This document shows positions 26,005-34,335 of a stretch of DNA of 64,000 nt, in pieces; position 1 is the first letter of the stretch, and every line of letters begins with the position of its first letter. The stretch is from an uncultured Muribaculaceae bacterium (lineage in GTDB: Bacteria > Bacteroidota > Bacteroidia > Bacteroidales > Muribaculaceae): NCBI GenBank assembly GCA_947179295.1, contig CAMXAZ010000001.1:62001-126000 (forward strand). The letters are read 5' to 3'. The notes under the pieces were generated by a model. That model worked only from the letters and a program-made list of their open reading frames with translations, was not told where the DNA came from and searched no databases. A program made the position numbers and the translations under genes.

Positions 26005-28329
26005 TCAGATGTTCGGAGTGGTCCAGGTGTAGCTCTCGGTGCAGCTCACGGTGGCGCTGAGCGGACCAACGCTCAGAGTGAAGTCGCCGGCTTCGAGTGT
26101 CCACTGGCCCTGGGCGTTGACAAATGCGAGGTCGGAGGCCGGAATCGTGAAGCGTACCGCACGGGTTTCGCCGGGCATGAGGGCGAGTTTGTCGAAGGCG
26201 CGCAGGCGCTTGTTGTCAGGCACTATCGAGGCCACGTGGTCAGAAGAGTAGAGCAACACGGCTTCCTTGCCGTCGACTGATCCGGTATTGGTTATGTCGA
26301 CTGTGACGGTTAGCATGTCAGAGGGGCCGAACTGATGTTTGTCTACGTGGAGGTTGGAGTAAGAGAAGGTGGTGTAGCTCTTTCCATAGCCGAAAGGCCA
26401 CTGCACGTTGACGCGGGCGTCATAGTCATAGACACCTTCCATCTTTCCTACTTCCTCGCTGACCTTATAGTCATAGGTGACGAGCGAGTTGATTTCACGC
26501 GGATAGGTGAAGGGGAGCTTGGCCGAGAAGTTGCGCTTGCCGTTCAGGAGCAGGGCGAGGGCATCGCCGCCGAAGTTGCCGGGGATTATCACGTTGACCA
26601 CGGCCTGGGCCAGCGGTTCGATGTCGGCCAGTATGCGCGGACGGCCTTCGTTGATGACGAGCAGTATCGGTTTGCCGGTCTTGGCGAGGGCCTTGACCAT
26701 TTCGCGCTGATTGGCCGAGAGATGCAGGTCGGTCAGATTGCCCGGAGTCTCGCAGTAGGAGTTCTCGCCGATGCAGGCCACGATCACGTCGGCTTTTTCG
26801 GCCGCCTTGAGTGCCGGAGTGAAATCGCTTACGGTTTCGTCTTCAAAATGCCCCTCGTTGTTGAAGCTTACGGTCGGAACATAGCTTACATTCGTGGCGC
26901 CGAAGGTGGCGTTGAGGGCTTCGAGAATTGTGTTGTAGTCTTTGGCATAGCTATCGGTAAGATGGCCCTGCCAGGTGTATGACCAGCCTCCGTTGAGCGA
27001 GCGCATGGAGTTGGCTGTAGGTCCTGTCACCAGCAGGCGGGTGCCCTGGCTCAGCGGCAGGAGATTGTCTTCGTTCTTGAGCAGGACCATAGTCTCGACT
27101 GCGCTTTCGAGAGCTTCTTCGCGGAATTTTTTCGAGGCGTGGTCTGGATGCTCCTTGAGAGTGGTGTTGGGATGGTCGAAGAGACCCAGACGGTATTTGA
27201 GTCTCAGTGCGCGGGCGGCAGCATCATCGATGCGCTCCATGCTGACGCTGCCTTCCTCCACAAGTTCGCGGAGAATGGTGCAGTAGTCAACCTTATAGGG
27301 TTCCATCGCCATGTCGATGCCTGCGTTGATGGCTATGCGGATGGCATCTTTCTTGTCGCGGGCCACTTTCTCGCGTGTGTAGAGATTGTTGATGTCGGCC
27401 CAGTCGGTGACTATCAGGCCGTCCCATTGGAGGTCGTTTTTGAGCCACTTGGTCAGCAGAGTCCAGTCGGCATGGACCGGAGTGCCGTTGATTGACGATG
27501 AGTTTACCATCACGGTCAGCGCTCCGTTCTTGATAGCCTCAAGATAGGGGGCGAAATGCTTTTCGCGCAGGTCGGAGGGTGAGATATAGGCCGGTGTGCG
27601 GTCTTTGCCGGAGAATGGCACTCCGTAGCCCATGAAATGCTTTACTGATACGGCTATGTGATTGCCGTCGATGTGGTTCGGGTCATCGCCCTGAAAACCT
27701 CTGACAGCTGCGGCGCCCATCAGGGCGTTGACCAGCGGATCTTCACCGTAGTTTTCCCAGAAGCGTGGCCAGCGTGGGTCGCGGTCCAGGTCGAGAGTCG
27801 GCGAGAAGGTCCAGGGGCAGTCGCTCGCGCGGGTCTCGTAGGCTGTGATTTCCGCAGCTCTGCGGGCAATCTCGGTGTTGAACGAGGCCGCCACGTTGAG
27901 GTTCTGAGGGAAGAGTGTGCCACCGTTGGTATATGTGGTTCCGTGGTTCTGGTCGAGCCCGTAGATGCAGGGGATGCCCATGTATTTCATCGAGGCTTCC
28001 TGAATCTGAGGTATGATCACGTTCCATGTCTCCGCGTCAAGGCAGTAGGAATATGGAGCGTTGAGGATGGAGCCGACTTTGTAGACCCCGAAGATGGTGT
28101 CGAGTTTGGCCGGGACGAGGCGGAAACCGTCAGGACCGTTTTCGCCGAGTATGTCGAGCTGTATCTGGGTCATCTGGCCAATCTTCTCATCGAGAGTCAT
28201 GCGAGAGAGGGTCTCGCTGACTTTTTTCTCGATTGCCGGATCGGAGGGGATGACCGGAAGGGTTATCGGTTCGTAGGCGAAAGCCGGAAGGGCCAGAGCC
28301 AGGAGTGGAAGGAGCGATTTGCGTAACAT
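26005..28329 (-). CDS. secreted beta-glucosidase-type enzyme, GH3
   Basis: A 774-residue exported glycoside hydrolase (signal peptide about 1-18, ending AFA). The (beta/alpha)8 domain (30-390) holds the nucleophile D309 in GLIVTDWADINN and the sugar-binding KHFMGYG segment; the alpha/beta sandwich domain with the acid/base region follows, then a fibronectin-type III C-terminal domain. Expected to release beta-linked glucose or xylose from oligosaccharides in the periplasm. It is set in a housekeeping run, with no SusCD next to it, and starts 6 bases after the HD-domain gene ends. Confidence 0.93.
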   Translation of the reverse strand: MLRKSLLPLLALALPAFAYEPITLPVIPSDPAIEKKVSETLSRMTLDEKIGQMTQIQLDILGENGPDGFRLVPAKLDTIFGVYKVGSILNAPYSYCLDAETWNVIIPQIQEASMKYMGIPCIYGLDQNHGTTYTNGGTLFPQNLNVAASFNTEIARRAAEITAYETRASDCPWTFSPTLDLDRDPRWPRFWENYGEDPLVNALMGAAAVRGFQGDDPNHIDGNHIAVSVKHFMGYGVPFSGKDRTPAYISPSDLREKHFAPYLEAIKNGALTVMVNSSSINGTPVHADWTLLTKWLKNDLQWDGLIVTDWADINNLYTREKVARDKKDAIRIAINAGIDMAMEPYKVDYCTILRELVEEGSVSMERIDDAAARALRLKYRLGLFDHPNTTLKEHPDHASKKFREEALESAVETMVLLKNEDNLLPLSQGTRLLVTGPTANSMRSLNGGWSYTWQGHLTDSYAKDYNTILEALNATFGATNVSYVPTVSFNNEGHFEDETVSDFTPALKAAEKADVIVACIGENSYCETPGNLTDLHLSANQREMVKALAKTGKPILLVINEGRPRILADIEPLAQAVVNVIIPGNFGGDALALLLNGKRNFSAKLPFTYPREINSLVTYDYKVSEEVGKMEGVYDYDARVNVQWPFGYGKSYTTFSYSNLHVDKHQFGPSDMLTVTVDITNTGSVDGKEAVLLYSSDHVASIVPDNKRLRAFDKLALMPGETRAVRFTIPASDLAFVNAQGQWTLEAGDFTLSVGPLSATVSCTESYTWTTPNI

Positions 28330-28335
28330 GAGAGT

Positions 28336-30426
28336 TTATTTGATTGTAGGTTGGTTTGTATTCTTGTTGTCAGCCTCCGCCGAAGATGTCTTTTTGAGCT
28401 CCGGATAGGATATGCGCGAGTGATACATGGTGCGCAGGCGCTGTGCGAAGACCTCTTTGATTGTGCTGACGTCGCGGAACGATATCGGCGATTCGTTGTG
28501 GAGACCTTCGGCAATCTGGCTGTCGATGATTTTGTTGACGAGTGCGGAAATAGCTTCCGGCGAGTGTTCGGGCATGGACCTTGAGGCTGCCTCGACGGCG
28601 TCGGCCATCATCAGCAGTGAGGTCTCTTTTGACTGAGGATTCGGGCCGGGATAGCTGAACGGGGCCGGATCTACATTTTCGTCGGGATGGGCGTTGCAGT
28701 AAGTGGTATAGAAATAGCGCGCCATGCCGGCTCCGTGGTGTTCGGCAATGAAACGGCGTATCATCTGCGGCAGTTTGGCTTTTTCAGCAAGGGCGAGGCC
28801 TTCTCTGACGTGGCCGGTGACTATGCGGGCACTCTGGATCTGGTCGAGTGCATCGTGCGGATTGACTCCGTGCTGGTTTTCGGTGTAGAATGCCGGATTT
28901 TTGATTTTGCCGATGTCATGGTAGAGGGCACCGGTTCGCACCAGCTGCACGTTGGCTCCGATGCGGCTCGCGGCGGCTGAAGCGAGATTGCTGACAGCCA
29001 TAGAGTGGTTGAACGTGCCCGGACATTCTTCTGAAAGTTCGCGCAGCAGCGGGTTGTTGATGTCACTGAGCTCTACCAGTGTCACGCGAGAGGTGAAGCC
29101 GAACACTCTTTCAACAAGGAACATCAGCACGTAGCTGAACGATATAAGAATGGCGTTGATGGCGAAGCAGCCGAAAATGCGGCCCTCGGTTTTTGACAGC
29201 GAGCCTGACTGCATGATCTCGACGGCTGCATAGCAGGCCGCGTAGGCAATGAAGATCAGGGCGGCGGTGCGTATGAGCTGGCTGCGCCGCGAGAGGTCTT
29301 TGAGCGAGTCGATGGCCACCACTCCGGCTATGAACTGGATGAACACGAATTCCAGGGCGAATGATGTGATGATAGCGCAGATCAGCACCTGGATAAGGTG
29401 GCAGAAATATGCCGTACGCGAGTCCATGAAAACCAGAATCAGAATCGGCACGATGGTAAACGGTGTGATGTAGAGCCCGGTCCTGAACGCCGCCTGCATG
29501 GCAAAGGCAAAGAGGGTGAAGAGCCCCATGATTGTCATTATGAACAGCACCGTGCGGTCATCGTCGAAATAGTCTCGGCGGAAGATGTAGAGATAGCCGT
29601 AGAGCGCGCCGAAGAGGATCACCATATAGAGAATCTGTCCGGCCAGAGGATAGTAGTGCTGGCTGATGGTGCCTTTGCCTCTTTCGTCGGCTATCTCCTC
29701 ATAGGTTTTCAGAACGGTGGCGAGCCGGGTTGTCACGATGTCGCCCTTGTCGATGATTCGTTCTCCCTGCTGGATGATGCCTACCGGTGCCATAGCTTTC
29801 TGGAGGGCTTCTTCAAGGAGGCGCCGGGTGGTGACGGTGTCTATCAGTATGTTCGGCTGAAGAATTTCAGAGAGATGTGTGGCTGACAGAGCCTGGTGCA
29901 TTCCCTTGTTGCGGAAGATGCTGTCAAGATGCTCATAGGCGCGGAATGCCGAGAGGTAGGCTGAAGTTGGCATACTGATGGCCACGTTGTCATGGATGAA
30001 GCGCACCGACGGCAGCTGGCCTGATGCGATTTTGGCATAGGTGTCGCGGTCCACAATGCCGTTGTCATAGACGTTGCGGATCTCGCGTATGATCTGGTTG
30101 CGCTGTGAGGGGGTGATGTCAAGTCCGGTGGTGGAATTTAGCCTGGTGGTGTAGTCCGATACGATGGTCTTCTCGGCCGTGATGTCGCGGGTGAACACAG
30201 GCTCGAAATGAGTCTGCAGGCTGTCTCTGATCCTGGCCGCGCTCAGAGAGTCGAGGTGGATGGGGATGTCAAACGGAGCAGTGAGAAGGGCATAGCTCCA
30301 GGGGCGTCCTTCCTCGAAGACATAATGGTTTTCGCTGGTGCGTGGAAGGAAGTAGACGGAGACAGATACCACGATGACGAATAGCAAAGCCCGGAATGTA
30401 AGCTGTCGGGATGGCAGTTTGTTCAT
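28336..30426 (-). CDS. 7TM-HD family membrane phosphodiesterase (PgpH-like)
   Basis: About 696 residues from ATG 30426 (MNKLPSRQLTFRALL), which overlaps the stop of the upstream gene as ATGA; the open frame extends further but only as antisense-like sequence inside that gene. Order: N-terminal helix, extracytoplasmic 7TM-HD domain (about 50-265), seven helices, then a cytoplasmic HD domain with His at about 475 (FNHSMAVSNLA) and the HD pair at about 503 (ALYHDIGKI). Known members (PgpH) hydrolyse cyclic di-AMP. That substrate is inferred from the family, not shown here. Confidence 0.92.
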   Translation of the reverse strand: MNKLPSRQLTFRALLFVIVVSVSVYFLPRTSENHYVFEEGRPWSYALLTAPFDIPIHLDSLSAARIRDSLQTHFEPVFTRDITAEKTIVSDYTTRLNSTTGLDITPSQRNQIIREIRNVYDNGIVDRDTYAKIASGQLPSVRFIHDNVAISMPTSAYLSAFRAYEHLDSIFRNKGMHQALSATHLSEILQPNILIDTVTTRRLLEEALQKAMAPVGIIQQGERIIDKGDIVTTRLATVLKTYEEIADERGKGTISQHYYPLAGQILYMVILFGALYGYLYIFRRDYFDDDRTVLFIMTIMGLFTLFAFAMQAAFRTGLYITPFTIVPILILVFMDSRTAYFCHLIQVLICAIITSFALEFVFIQFIAGVVAIDSLKDLSRRSQLIRTAALIFIAYAACYAAVEIMQSGSLSKTEGRIFGCFAINAILISFSYVLMFLVERVFGFTSRVTLVELSDINNPLLRELSEECPGTFNHSMAVSNLASAAASRIGANVQLVRTGALYHDIGKIKNPAFYTENQHGVNPHDALDQIQSARIVTGHVREGLALAEKAKLPQMIRRFIAEHHGAGMARYFYTTYCNAHPDENVDPAPFSYPGPNPQSKETSLLMMADAVEAASRSMPEHSPEAISALVNKIIDSQIAEGLHNESPISFRDVSTIKEVFAQRLRTMYHSRISYPELKKTSSAEADNKNTNQPTIK

Positions 30427-30866
30427 ATCTCTAAAATGTTTCGGACTACGGTCCAGATAATGATGGTCGAGAGGAGGAGCAGGATGAACGCCCGCGCGCT
30501 GAGAAATTTGCGGAGCCGTGGGGCACGGTCGCCTGCAAGGCGCGAGACTATCAGCAGCACTATCAGCGGGATCTCGATGGCAAGGATCGCGTTGAAGCGG
30601 AAGGCTGCGGCCGGATCTCCGTTGAGCAATGCGTGGAGCGCTCTCTGGGAGCCGCATCCCGGACATGACAGCCCGGTGAGCATCCTGAAGCTGCAGCGCG
30701 GATAAAGATTGGTCGAAGGGTCTACTGACGCATAGAGGATCACCGCTCCGATGGCGGCAATGAAGATGACGGCAGTCAGGATCATGCGGCGGGTGACGCG
30801 CGCTTTGACTGGGGGCTGAGGGCCGGCAGGCGGTTCGGGCGGTATGTAGACCGGCGGTTTTGTCAT
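30423..30866 (-). CDS. DUF2752 membrane protein
   Basis: About 147 residues from ATG 30866, which overlaps the preceding stop as ATGA. A Pro-rich N-terminus is followed by three predicted helices. The family motif is visible between the first two: CSFRMLTGLSCPGCGSQRALHAL with the CPGC cysteines. Function unknown; the cysteines may bind metal. Coupled by overlaps to the genes on both sides. Confidence 0.85.
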   Translation of the reverse strand: MTKPPVYIPPEPPAGPQPPVKARVTRRMILTAVIFIAAIGAVILYASVDPSTNLYPRCSFRMLTGLSCPGCGSQRALHALLNGDPAAAFRFNAILAIEIPLIVLLIVSRLAGDRAPRLRKFLSARAFILLLLSTIIIWTVVRNILEI

Positions 30867-31438
30867 AAGAGGCCGAGCAACATCGAGAACGGAGCCCAGA
30901 TCAGACCGGCCACAAAGGCTACGATGATCCACATCTGTGCTTTCGACGATGCGTCAAGCGCTCCGTTGTAGTCGCCGCGCATGTAGGCGGGAGAGACTTT
31001 CGAGGCATAGATGATGGCCGGGATTCCGGCGGGAATGCAGCAGCAGATGGTGGCTATGATGGCCCAGACAAGATAGTTGTCAGGCATGGGGGGCATGCGC
31101 TCAGGATCAAAGGGCTCCCGGCCGTACTGAGGCTGGCTGTATTGGGGCTGCCCGTATGCCTGCGGTCTGTATGCTCCGCCATATGGCTGTGAATACTGAT
31201 TGCCGTAGGGCTGCTGAGGTGCGGCACCGTAGTTTTGTCCGTAGGGCTGCTGATTGCTGAATCCGTTCTGACGCGAGGCTATGATAGCGGCTATTTCGGG
31301 GATGGCTGCCGCTGTGGTCCAGTCGGCAAGGCCTTCATGCCATACCGGGGTCGACATGCTGAGACCCGGTATGGCATAAAGTTCCTCGACTGACAGCGGG
31401 CCTTTCTGCACGCTGTCTATGATTATCCAGTATTTCAT
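30863..31438 (-). CDS. GYF_2 plus CD225/dispanin-type membrane protein
   Basis: About 191 residues from ATG 31438 (MKYWIIID), 4 bases after deoC; the open frame upstream overlaps deoC and is rejected. Residues 1-58 form a GYF_2-like domain (GPLSVEELYAIPGLSMSTPVWHEGL.DW). A linker of Gln, Tyr, Pro and Gly repeats (QPYG, QPQY) covers about 60-120. The C-terminus has two helices with the CD225/dispanin pattern (NYLVWAIIATICCCIPAGIPAII and a second around QMWIIVAFVAGL). Bacterial members have no settled function; the GYF part may bind proline-rich peptides, such as its own linker or the Pro-rich start of the next protein. Confidence 0.85.
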   Translation of the reverse strand: MKYWIIIDSVQKGPLSVEELYAIPGLSMSTPVWHEGLADWTTAAAIPEIAAIIASRQNGFSNQQPYGQNYGAAPQQPYGNQYSQPYGGAYRPQAYGQPQYSQPQYGREPFDPERMPPMPDNYLVWAIIATICCCIPAGIPAIIYASKVSPAYMRGDYNGALDASSKAQMWIIVAFVAGLIWAPFSMLLGLL

Positions 31439-31442
31439 CCGA

Positions 31443-32327
31443 TCAGAAGAATTTGATCTCTTTGCCGAGAATGTCGGAGAGGATGGAGTTGGCCAGACGC
31501 GATGCGCCCAGACGGAAATATTCCGCAGTTTCCACCCATTTTTCACCAAGAACTGTCTTGACAATGGTGTAGTATTTCAGAGCGTCTTCGGTGGTCGAGA
31601 TGCCTCCGGCGGCCTTGAAGCCTACCATGCGGCCGGTCTTCTCGTAGTATTCCTTGATACATTCACACATGATGTAGGTTGCTTCGAGCGATGCGCCGGG
31701 ATATTCCTTGCCGGTAGAGGTCTTGAGGAAGTCGGCTTCGGAATAGAGGGCCAGGATCGAGGCGTTGCGGATGTTTTCCGCAGTCTTGAGAGCTCCGGTT
31801 TCGAGGATGACTTTCATCAGAGAGTCGCGGCAGGAGTGTTTCATCTCGATCATCTGGTCGCAGGCTTCCTCATAGTCCTTGTCAAGGAAGTCGCCGAGGC
31901 CGAGCACGATATCGATTTCATCGGCTCCGGCTTCTACTGCGAGACCGATTTCTGCCACTTTCACTTCGATGAAGCTCTGGGCGCTGGGGAAACAGCCGGC
32001 CACAGCCGCGATGTCGACGTCGCTGCATTCGAGGACTGTGCGCACCACGGGCACGAAGTTGGGATAGACGCAGATGGCGGCCACGTTGGGCAGATCGGCA
32101 TATTCGTGGGCAAAGGCATTGACTCTTTCAGTGAAATTGGCAACTGACTGCTGTGAGTCGGTGGATTTCAGTGTTGTGAGGTCAATGGAGCTGAAAAGTT
32201 TCTTGAGTACTTCAGGAGTGCGATTCTCGTCAAGATGCTTGTCAAGGATCTCCTGTACTTTTGCTGCGACTTCCGCGTCAGATGTTGTCACGCGGCTGTC
32301 GGCTATGACTTGCTGATACTTATCCAT
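31443..32327 (-). CDS. deoC: deoxyribose-phosphate aldolase
   Basis: A 294-residue class I aldolase that splits deoxyribose-5-phosphate into glyceraldehyde-3-phosphate and acetaldehyde in deoxynucleoside salvage. The Schiff-base lysine is K202 (DFLKTSTGK) and the second active-site lysine K238 (VGFKAAGGI). Slightly longer than E. coli DeoC because of an N-terminal extension, as is common in Bacteroidales. Cytoplasmic. Confidence 0.96.
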   Translation of the reverse strand: MDKYQQVIADSRVTTSDAEVAAKVQEILDKHLDENRTPEVLKKLFSSIDLTTLKSTDSQQSVANFTERVNAFAHEYADLPNVAAICVYPNFVPVVRTVLECSDVDIAAVAGCFPSAQSFIEVKVAEIGLAVEAGADEIDIVLGLGDFLDKDYEEACDQMIEMKHSCRDSLMKVILETGALKTAENIRNASILALYSEADFLKTSTGKEYPGASLEATYIMCECIKEYYEKTGRMVGFKAAGGISTTEDALKYYTIVKTVLGEKWVETAEYFRLGASRLANSILSDILGKEIKFF

Positions 32328-32401
32328 GATGATTATATTTTTCAGGGTTTTATGGTTATTAATATTCTGAGTTAATTCATTTCAGTTGGCGGCGGAGCCT
32401 G

Positions 32402-32764
32402 TCAGTCATCGCGCAGCTTCGGGTTGGAGGAGTGGCGGGTGGCGTCGCGGGCGCTTTTCTTCTCGATGTTGCGGCGGAAGGCCTCGGTCAGGTCTATGCC
32501 GGTCTGGTTGGCAATGGCGGTCAGCACCCAGAGCACATCCGCGAGCTCGTCGGCGAGGGCATCGGCGTTTTCGCCGGGCTTGAATGACTGGTCGCCGAAT
32601 CTGCGGGCCATGATGCGGGCCACTTCTCCGGTCTCTTCGGCCAGTATGGCCATGTTGGTCAGCGGGGAGAAATACCTCACCCCGGTGGTGGTGATCCACT
32701 CGTCGACAACAGCCTGCAGCGAGCGCAGAGAGATCGAATCATCTGATGTGGGCTTGATTTTCAT
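32402..32764 (-). CDS. MazG-like nucleotide pyrophosphohydrolase
   Basis: A 120-residue single-domain member of the MazG/dUTPase-like all-alpha family. The metal-binding acidic helices are LAEETGEVARI and ADELADVLWVLTAIANQ (EExxE and ExxD motifs). It likely hydrolyses non-canonical or excess nucleoside triphosphates. It follows dtd by 20 bases and precedes deoC, an order I recall as common in Bacteroidales. Confidence 0.88.
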   Translation of the reverse strand: MKIKPTSDDSISLRSLQAVVDEWITTTGVRYFSPLTNMAILAEETGEVARIMARRFGDQSFKPGENADALADELADVLWVLTAIANQTGIDLTEAFRRNIEKKSARDATRHSSNPKLRDD

Positions 32765-32784
32765 GGCTTCTGTCCGCGTAGTTT

Positions 32785-33237
32785 CTATTCACGTAGTTTT
32801 GAGTCTATAACAATTGTGACGGGGCCATCGTTCACCAATGCTACCTGCATGTCGGCGCCGAAGACTCCCTTTCTGACCTCGCGTCCGAGCAGACTCTGAC
32901 ATTCCGAGCAGAAAAGTTCATAGAGAGGAATGGCCAGATCATGGCCGGCGGCATGGATGTAGCTCGGCCGATTGCCCTTGCGGGTCGATGCACACAGCGT
33001 GAACTGGCTGACGGCAAGAATGTCGCCTCCGGTCTCAATGACCGAGCGGTTCATCACTCCCTCGCTGTCAGAGAAGATGCGCATGGCCGTGCATTTGGCT
33101 GCGAGCCAGCGGGCATCATCGGCACTGTCACCGTCGGCCACACCGACAAGCACCATCAGTCCGGGCCCGATAGCGCTGTGAAGCGAGCCTCCGATGCTTA
33201 CCGAAGCCTCTTTTACACGTTGGATAACTAATCTCAT
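32785..33237 (-). CDS. dtd: D-aminoacyl-tRNA deacylase
   Basis: About 150 residues from ATG 33237 (MRLVIQRVKEASVSIGG); an upstream in-frame ATG at 33285 would place the promoter inside the gene and adds residues foreign to the family. The enzyme removes D-amino acids from tRNA. Both active-site motifs are present: SQFTLCASTRKGNRPSY and VNDGPVT near the C-terminus. First gene of the ten-gene run. Confidence 0.95.
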   Translation of the reverse strand: MRLVIQRVKEASVSIGGSLHSAIGPGLMVLVGVADGDSADDARWLAAKCTAMRIFSDSEGVMNRSVIETGGDILAVSQFTLCASTRKGNRPSYIHAAGHDLAIPLYELFCSECQSLLGREVRKGVFGADMQVALVNDGPVTIVIDSKLRE

Positions 33238-33242
33238 AAGTG

Positions 33243-33250
33243 CAAAAATA
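33243..33250 (-). promoter_or_regulatory. -7 box for dtd
   Basis: TATTTTTG (minus strand, 33250-33243) matches the consensus and lies only 5 bases before the dtd ATG at 33237, so transcription would start at or next to the start codon. No clear -33 box is seen. Confidence 0.45.
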
Positions 33251-33364
33251 CAAAAAAAATGAATTCCCGCATCATCTTCGCCCATTTTTCCGCTGTGGCT
33301 CTTTCACAAGCGCTGCGAATCGGGGGCTGTCTGTGCATGTCATGGTGTCTGATGCTGTTGCCGG

Positions 33365-34222
33365 TCAGTAGTCGCTGAACAGACGCGGTTTGATCACGAG
33401 GCCTACGCGCACCGTGGAGTGGAATTCCTTGTAGGCAAGGAGTCCTTCGCCGTAGCCGTTGTAGTATTGCAGAAACAGAAACTGGTTGTCGCGCTTGAAA
33501 ATACGGTAGTTGAGTTCAACCGTGGTGTTATAGTTCAGCTTCCAGCCTTTGCGCTTGACCAGGTTCACGGCGAGGCCGAAGCGTCCGTTCTGCGAGGTGA
33601 AGCTTGTGCCCACCTGATAGATGCCGCAATAGTCGAGGATGTCTTTGTTTTCTACGCCGTCGATGATCGGTATCCAGGCTTTGCCGTGGACCACCACCTG
33701 GGGGTCGATCATGATGCTTCCGCCGAGGCTGATGCGGTTCCATGAGCGTGATGCGGTTCCGTCGCGGCCGTTGGATTCATGCTCGGCTATGAGGTTTATT
33801 TTGCCGACAAAGCGGCCTTTGACGAAAAGAGGTTTGGTCAGACCGATGCCGGGATTGAAATTCAGGTCGGTCATCGGCAGTGAGTTCTCAAGCACGTTCC
33901 AGAAACACTTCTGAGAGTAGAACAGGAAAAGATATGTACCCCCCGGAAGAGTGCTTCGGGTCAGGCGCTGGGCAATGGAGATCTGAAACTTGATGTTGGT
34001 GTTCTCGCGGGTGACGCGCTGACCCACGGGGCAGCCGAATATGAAGTAGTTGTCCTTGTAGAGTCCGAAATACGGGCCGTCGTCAAAGGCGCGCCTGACG
34101 CTGTCGGAGTCGATCTCGTCATTGTTGATATTGACTATCTGGGCATTTGTCCGCAGCGGGACAGCGGCGGAAATCAGAGTCAGTACGGTGACGGTCAGGG
34201 CAAAGCGCAGGAATTTTTTCAT
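33365..34222 (-). CDS. pldA: outer-membrane phospholipase A1 (OMPLA family)
   Basis: A 285-residue outer-membrane beta-barrel with a signal peptide (ending TNAQ). The catalytic triad H148, S150 and N162 sits in EHESNGRDGTASRSWNR with the same spacing as E. coli H142/S144/N156. The family segment FYSQKCFWNVLENS precedes it and matches the YTQ..WW..S pattern. It cleaves phospholipids that reach the outer leaflet; in other bacteria it becomes active on envelope damage. Divergent from the next lipoprotein gene. Confidence 0.92.
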   Translation of the reverse strand: MKKFLRFALTVTVLTLISAAVPLRTNAQIVNINNDEIDSDSVRRAFDDGPYFGLYKDNYFIFGCPVGQRVTRENTNIKFQISIAQRLTRSTLPGGTYLFLFYSQKCFWNVLENSLPMTDLNFNPGIGLTKPLFVKGRFVGKINLIAEHESNGRDGTASRSWNRISLGGSIMIDPQVVVHGKAWIPIIDGVENKDILDYCGIYQVGTSFTSQNGRFGLAVNLVKRKGWKLNYNTTVELNYRIFKRDNQFLFLQYYNGYGEGLLAYKEFHSTVRVGLVIKPRLFSDY

Positions 34223-34289
34223 CTGATTGATCTGGTGGGCTATGGCCGTTACTGCGGGCCGGAGGGGCTAAAGAGTTGTCTGCCCGATG

Positions 34290-34317
34290 CAAAATTAAGA
34301 ATAATTTCGTATTTTTG
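34290..34317. promoter_or_regulatory. overlapping divergent -7 boxes (pldA and lipoprotein gene)
   Basis: TAATTTTG on the minus strand (34297-34290) points to pldA, and TATTTTTG on the plus strand (34310-34317) points to the lipoprotein gene at 34336. The two boxes are 12 bases apart, so the polymerases would compete. -33 boxes are not convincing at standard spacing. Confidence 0.5.
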
Positions 34318-34335
34318 CCTCAAAAAACTGACACT

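Noticed and set aside
30427..30666. Eighty-residue extension of the 7TM-HD protein
   Set aside because: It lies inside the DUF2752 gene in another frame; the ATGA overlap at 30426 marks the start.
31439..31564. Extension of the GYF/CD225 protein
   Set aside because: It overlaps the end of deoC in another frame and has no family match; MKYWIIID is the normal beginning of a GYF_2 domain.
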